A stretch of 64,000 nt of DNA from Yponomeuta sedellus (Eukaryota > Arthropoda > Insecta > Lepidoptera > Yponomeutidae). Of the stretch, positions 59,218 to 64,000 are shown piece by piece; the first letter of the stretch is position 1; each line of letters starts with the position of its first letter. The notes below the pieces were generated by a model. It was not told where the DNA came from and ran no database searches. It saw only the letters and a list, made by a program, of their open reading frames with translations. Where the stretch lies: assembly GCA_934045075.1 (NCBI GenBank), contig OW203722.1, positions 11,001,396 to 11,065,395 of the forward strand. The letters are read 5' to 3'. A program made the translations under genes and the position numbers.

Positions 59218-60497
59218 TTACGAAAAACTGTTTTTATGTGAGTTTGAGTAAATTTTTTGATGAGGGGGTATTGATGCTGGGAGGGAATGAGAAGAGAAAT
59301 TAAATGTTGGTGCAGAGGATAATACATCACTGTAGGACTTATTCACTGGAGGATGTAACTTAATCACTTCTGAGTACGAGACACAATTTTGTGCCATATA
59401 TAATTTTACCCGGGTCTGTCGTTCATATTCTGGACAGGACTTGTTTGTGGCGAAATGACTTCCACTACATGACAAACATACAGCATCGTCATTCTCGATG
59501 TGACAAGAGTCACCCGAGTGACTCTGGCCACATTTATAACACCTTGGTGTTGAATTACATTTTGTCTTCGTATGGCCGAAGCGGCAACAATTAAAACATT
59601 GTACCGTAGGGTACGAATAGAGCTCTACGGGTAGAGCATTGTAGCAAAGAAAGACTCTTTTCGGCAACACCTGACCATCGAATGTTAGTACTACCGTTTG
59701 AGAAGGTTTCCATGTAGGGGTTGGGCCGTGTATTTTGTAATTAAACCTTCTAATTTTCAAAACTTTCCCACAACCAATTGGCACAGAAATATTCTCAAGT
59801 ACCTCTTCAGTGGTCCACTCTGCTGGAACTCCCTTGACAACTCCCATCCTTGTGATATTAAAAGATGGAATGAACGCCTTGAAATTATTTTTATTCAAAT
59901 CCGGATCCAACAAGAACAAATTAGCGTCCTTATAATCCGAAAACGAAATGCTCAGTTTACTTCTGCTCAATCGTTTGACACTACCATTTATTATATTTTT
60001 AAATCCTCGCCTTTTCATGTAGTGACCAAACGATACTGGGTGGAATGTGGGAGAAGGTAAATCCTCGGTCGAATTTTTTTGAATATGAATTATGTATGGG
60101 GAGGCATCAGTCGATTCGTACTGAGTCCTGCCAACCTGAGGAGGCTGAAGGGGTAATGGTGAAACACGCGACACAGAAGAACCTGCGTCCACATGGGACG
60201 AAGCCTCTCGTGAGTCTGGCATTTCACAAACAGTCGTTTTTTTACTATCGTCGCTATCGCACCCAAAACATTTATCTTATCCGAACCTGAACCATGTTTC
60301 CTTCTTTTATTGCAATGTCTACAGACCTTGCGCTGCGCCCTTGACCTTTTTCTTTTTTCGGATCTAACGGATCCGTCTGTGTCCATTCCAGTAGATTCGT
60401 TATTGGGATATATTGGGTTACTGGGGATAGTTATGTTAACGCCGACCGAGGGGACTGTGCCCCCCGGATCGGGCGGCTCCTCCATGGGCCAAGACAA
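59218..60497 (-). pseudogene. Jockey-type LINE ORF1 (zinc-knuckle RNA-binding protein)
   Basis: Minus strand. The N-terminal part (60497-60240) is basic and Ser/Pro rich. A one-base shift in a T-run at about 60237 separates it from the long frame 60222-59218. That frame has the pre-CCHC domain ('FNITRMGVVKGVPAEWTTEE') and three zinc knuckles: 'CFNCCRFGHTKTKC', 'CYKCGQSHSGDSC' and 'CLSCSGSHFATNKSC'. This is the ORF1 layout of jockey elements, where the protein coats the RNA and helps target insertion. Without the indel the ORF would be complete. Confidence 0.88.
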
Positions 60498-60794
60498 AGA
60501 AGTACAATAAAACTTACCAGATATAAAGAAAGTATTTACAAAAACTATAAAACAAACTCTAAACTACAATATATTACAAAAATAATAAGAACTGATCTTA
60601 AATTCCTATTTTGAATAATTTTGAAATTGTCCAACAAAAAAATACGCCCGCCTAATTCAACGTTTCCCGCGCTTTCCTTACTTTAATTTGACCACGAGGA
60701 ACGAATTTTCCACGTGGTCAAATCAGTTTGACAAAATAGTTTGACTACGTGGAAGAAATTTCGAACCTCTTTACAAATACTCTCTGTATTACTT
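60498..60794. other. LINE 5' UTR and SINE head fragment
   Basis: The LINE 5' end lies near 60530. A small palindrome lies at 60690-60725 (TTTGACCACG...CACGTGGTCAAA). At 60752-60794 is a minus-flank piece of the SINE head (GAAATTTCGAACCTCTTTAC). Confidence 0.5.
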
Positions 60795-61225
60795 ACAATT
60801 TAATGTTATTCCTTCTAACCCAGCGATGGTCTTGGTCAATACTACTAGGACCTTCAATCTCAGTGGAAATATAAACATTGAAGTTCTGGCTATTTATAAA
60901 CATACTTATAAATCTTGCTCAGTACTACTAGGAGGGGTATGGAAATATAAACATTAAAATTCTGACTATTTATACTTATAAACCATACTTAAAAACCAGT
61001 AATGAACTTATAGAAATAAATTTATATGAAATTATTGCTCTTTAAATGACAGTCTTTGTTAAAAAATAATGTCCTAACCTAATTTTATATATAAAACAGT
61101 CTTTTTCAAAATGTTTGCTGCAAACGTACGTGATTTTGTTTTATACCAATTTGACCGTGAAGCCGTGCCATCTATTCACATTTGTGTCATTGTGCTTTCT
61201 TCGGGTTACCTGAAATAAATAATTA
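60795..61225 (-). mobile_element. P-like (THAP) transposon fragment, copy C
   Basis: Minus strand. An acceptor (TTATTTCAG) at about 61212 is followed by a THAP exon ending 'YVCSKHFEKDCFIYKIR', then a donor-like GTTAGG. The rest matches copies A and B. Upstream codons of the exon hold stops. Confidence 0.65.
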
Positions 61226-62154
61226 TTAATTATAAACAGTTGTTTATGATTAATAATAGTGATAATCAGTCATAAATACACCCTTGAAGTTCTTTATTAA
61301 TTTGACAGCAAACCATAGATATAAAATCCAGTACTGCTGGACACCTTTTTTTCGCAATAGTGTTGCGATTTGTCGCTACATTATTATTACATTACTACAT
61401 GTATATTATGTAGCGAAAACTATTAAAGTTCATTTTCTATAAGATGTAGAACCTATCTTATTACAAGTTCTAAATTTTTTGAAAGTAGGTGGAATTATAC
61501 GTAAAAATAAGATCAAAACCCCTTTTGGTAGTTTTTAATTTATCATGCTGAAACTATAAAAATATCAATACAATCAATAGATTCAAACAGGAAAAATATT
61601 AATTGATAATCATAAACAATCGATTCGGTAACTTCATAGAACGTTTCCGAATCGAGCTTTTAAAAGTTATAGTGAAATAAACACAAGAAATAAAAAAAAT
61701 CTTTAGAGATAGAGATAGAGAACACTTTATTGTACATAAAAATGGAAATTACACAGATATTTCTTCTTTACTAAGTATCGATAACTTTTTCACTGAGGTA
61801 TGTAGTGGGAAACGCCCATCCCTATCGCTCTAAAATAAACAACAAACTTTTTACTGTGATTAAATTGATTAGAATCATGATTTATTAACTTTGAAACATT
61901 ATTCTCAAATGATATTGAAGCTATGTTGCAATTCCAGCAGCTTATAGTTAAAATTCAAGGGAAAAAACGACTATAAAGTACACAAAATTGAGTCTTACCG
62001 ATGGAAGCTGATAAAGGTGGTTTTGTTTTCTCCTCTCCCGAATGGGTTTTACATCCCAAACCCAATATCACACACGCCATTCCGATGTATTACGTATACT
62101 CCATACTATTAATAACGACTAAAATCCACTTCAATTTGTCTTAAAACAACCAAA
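61226..62154. other. No gene recognised; likely intron/flank of the P-like family
   Basis: AT-rich. A palindromic patch lies at 61370-61425 (TAGCG/CGCTA around ACATGTATATT) and a T-rich tail (CACTTTATTGTACATAAAAA) at 61727-61745 typical of LINE 3' ends. No ORF. Confidence 0.4.
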
Positions 62155-62457
62155 AACACACAAGCTTTTCGGAGACGACGCAAGTCAACACCTCTTGTCT
62201 AACACACTGCCAAATCGAAGATACTTGGCAGCCCCCTACAAGCTGTGATTTCAAAGCCGAACGTACCACCCTCAATTGTCAGTTGGTTACCTTTGGTTAA
62301 CATTATGCTCCCGAATTACAGAGGTCTAATTCGGCTTGAAAATCACAGCTCTTAGTGGGATGGCTGCCAAGTATCTTCGATTTGGCAGTGTGTTAGACAA
62401 GAGGTGTTGAATTGCGTCGTCTTCGAAAAGCTTGTGTTTTTTGGGTTGTTTAAAGAC
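62155..62457. repeat. Foldback repeat, arms about 100 bp or more
   Basis: Left AAACAACCAAAAACACACAA, then GCTTTTCGGAGACGACGC; right end the complement at about 62420-62457. The inverted match extends through TAACACACTGCCAAATCGAA on both sides. The right arm also occurs in copy B at 20885-21060. Confidence 0.8.
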
Positions 62458-62472
62458 AATTTGAAGTGGAAT

Positions 62473-62689
62473 TGTTAATATATTTGTACGGGCCAAACCG
62501 CACATTTAGCATTTTACTCGTATATGTATCCAGTACTCTATCAGCCGCCTCGGCGAGCACTCGTTTATTAAATATCTATCAAGAAATAGCAAATCAGACT
62601 TTACATCATAATCATCATACAACCTTATCATCCCTGTACAGCAGAGTAGGGCATCAGTGACCATCATACAACCCGCCTCTGCTCGTACA
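62473..62689 (+). mobile_element. 5' LTR of a BEL/Pao retrotransposon
   Basis: Starts TGTTAATATATTTGTACG and ends GCTCGTACA, 217 bp. Three bases later is TGGTCCTTCGAGC, like primer-binding regions I know from BEL/Pao elements. The gag frame follows at 63084. The 3' LTR is outside the window, so the ends are inferred. Confidence 0.6.
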
Positions 62690-63083
62690 TCTTGGTCCTT
62701 CGAGCATTTTGGCCTAGCGCGCGGAGTCAAATGCGGGATCTCACATGGCAGTGCAACGTGACTTAGTGCAATGTGAAACCTGTGACTTTACCGTTCGCAA
62801 GGAAGGAAAAACTTATCAAGAAACTTATCAACTTATCAAGTGAAAACATTCCTGTAACAACGTTAATATCAATCAACTATCCAGTTTACTGTGATTGTGT
62901 CCTCTGTGTGATAGCGAATCGGTCAAACCGGCCTCTCACCAGCGGGAATCACCGGTGCGATTGAGAAGGCGCACATATCACATTTGGGATACTTGATCAG
63001 CTCTTGCATCAGTTAGTAGGAAGCAAAAACTACTAAATTTATCATCTATCAAAGGAGCACACAACACCTATCAAACATTCAAA

Positions 63084-64000
63084 ATGGAAGCTCTCCTAGA
63101 AATTCAGCAGCAGCTTATGGAAGCAATGAAAACCCTTTTTACCAACTTTAAAAAGGATGGACCAGGCCGAAAGACGCCGTCCAACATCAAAAGAAATTTG
63201 GAAACTCTGGATCGGTACTACAACGATTTCCAGACAAGTCACGAGAAGTTATCAGAAATCGAACTTGACCATCCGTATTACTATGAAAATCACATGGAAA
63301 AAACCACCAAGTATTACAACGATGTTCGCCAAGTGATAATTCAGTACCAACAGCCACCGGAAGTGAAGTCAATTCTCCGACCCGCTACTCCACTAGCAGG
63401 AGTTAGCTCGGATTATCATGCATTGGAGCAACAAAGCTCTACAGCCAGCACAGCGGCAGAGCAAGCTTCACAAGCAGACAATCAATATCAGTTACACTCC
63501 AGCAAAGTTAACAAAGGTAATCTTAGCAAACTTGACGAGATGTATAAAAAGCAAAAAAGCAATTTCAAAGCACTTGAACGTGCCATGAACAGCATTAACC
63601 TTGACAGCCTTGACGACAAGTGGGAGTTCGAGGACGCCTTACGCACTTTACAGGCAAGGTGGGCTGCTGTCGACTGTTTGCATTGGGAACTCGACAGTGA
63701 GCTCACGTCAGAAGATGTAAAATACGAAAACACGTATTATGAATTCGAAGACAAATATAATCAAATCAAAAAATCGATCAACGGCAAGATGTGGGCCGTA
63801 TCCTATCAATAGCAATCAGCACCAAAAATAGAAATCCCTACTTTCGGTGGATCCTATCAACAGTGGACTTCATATAAGGATCTTTTTACGGAAGCCATTC
63901 ACAAAAATACATCAATTCCTGACGCTCAGAAAATGCAATTTCTCAAAAGCAAAACAAAGGGAGAAGCCGAAAAACTTATTCAGCATCTTCAAATAAGCTC
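63084..64000 (+). pseudogene. BEL/Pao gag(-pol) with an internal UAG
   Basis: The ATG at 63084 (ACATTCAAAATGG context) opens 242 codons, highly charged and predicted helical ('LETLDRYYNDFQTSHEKLSE', 'LSKLDEMYKKQKSNFKALER'). A TAG at 63810-63812 ends it. The same frame continues without a break to the window edge with 'IEIPTFGGSYQQWTSYKDLF', the opening of the BEL/Pao gag domain (DUF1759 type), then 'KMQFLKSKTKGEAEKLIQHL'. The stop lies in CAA-TAG-CAA-TCA. Either it is a simple C-to-T nonsense change of a Gln codon, or a leaky stop. The rest lies beyond the window. Confidence 0.8.

Overview
This window is from an animal nuclear genome, very probably a moth or butterfly (Lepidoptera). It is AT-rich, its genes have GT-AG introns, and it is packed with nested transposable elements. 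One interspersed repeat carries a 5S rRNA-like head, the 'GGCACGTTAAGC' body and an ATG-rich tail that I associate with lepidopteran SINEs. The species cannot be read from the sequence.

Four host genes are supported. Roc1/Rbx1 (8765-14110, +) has five exons and encodes the RING-H2 subunit of cullin-RING ubiquitin ligases. Suv4-20 (16286-18501, -) has two coding exons and encodes the H4K20 methyltransferase. EMC10 (34782-43270, +) has five exons and encodes a subunit of the ER membrane protein complex. Dbp5/DDX19 (47220-48620, -) is an uninterrupted CDS for the mRNA-export DEAD-box ATPase. They are unrelated housekeeping genes and nothing suggests an operon or a shared pathway. Roc1 and EMC10 are stretched by introns that have collected mobile elements.

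Layout. 1-8.7 kb: LINE reverse transcriptase, hAT transposase remnants, P-like/THAP fragments, a foldback MITE with a SINE inside, and a 2.0-kb hAT element that ends 94 bp before the Roc1 ATG. 8.7-18.7 kb: Roc1 (with a 3.7-kb foldback element in intron 3) and Suv4-20. 19.7-24.4 kb: THAP-domain DNA transposons, two of them inserted at the same target site. 24.9-33.4 kb: a gypsy remnant split by a copia element, then a FLYWCH exon, mariner and a second copia. 34.8-43.3 kb: EMC10, whose intron 2 holds a triplicated SINE, a THAP fragment, a TTAA-flanked MITE and a collapsed gypsy element. 43.4-46.6 kb: MITEs, a LINE tail and a Helitron. 47.2-48.7 kb: Dbp5. 50.1-51.9 kb: a piggyBac-like element and a 5S-type SINE. 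52.2-56.9 kb: a gypsy element interrupted by a solo LTR. 57-60.5 kb: a jockey-type LINE. 60.8-64.0 kb: THAP/foldback repeats and the 5' end of a BEL/Pao element that runs off the window.

Most elements carry stops, frameshifts or truncations. The observations most worth following are: a UAG in a CAA-UAG-CAA-UCA readthrough-type context in the BEL/Pao gag; two THAP transposons stacked on one target site; a hAT element placed where the Roc1 promoter should be; and several near-perfect short foldbacks, including one directly in front of the ORF2 start of the jockey LINE. I found no clearly new multi-gene system.
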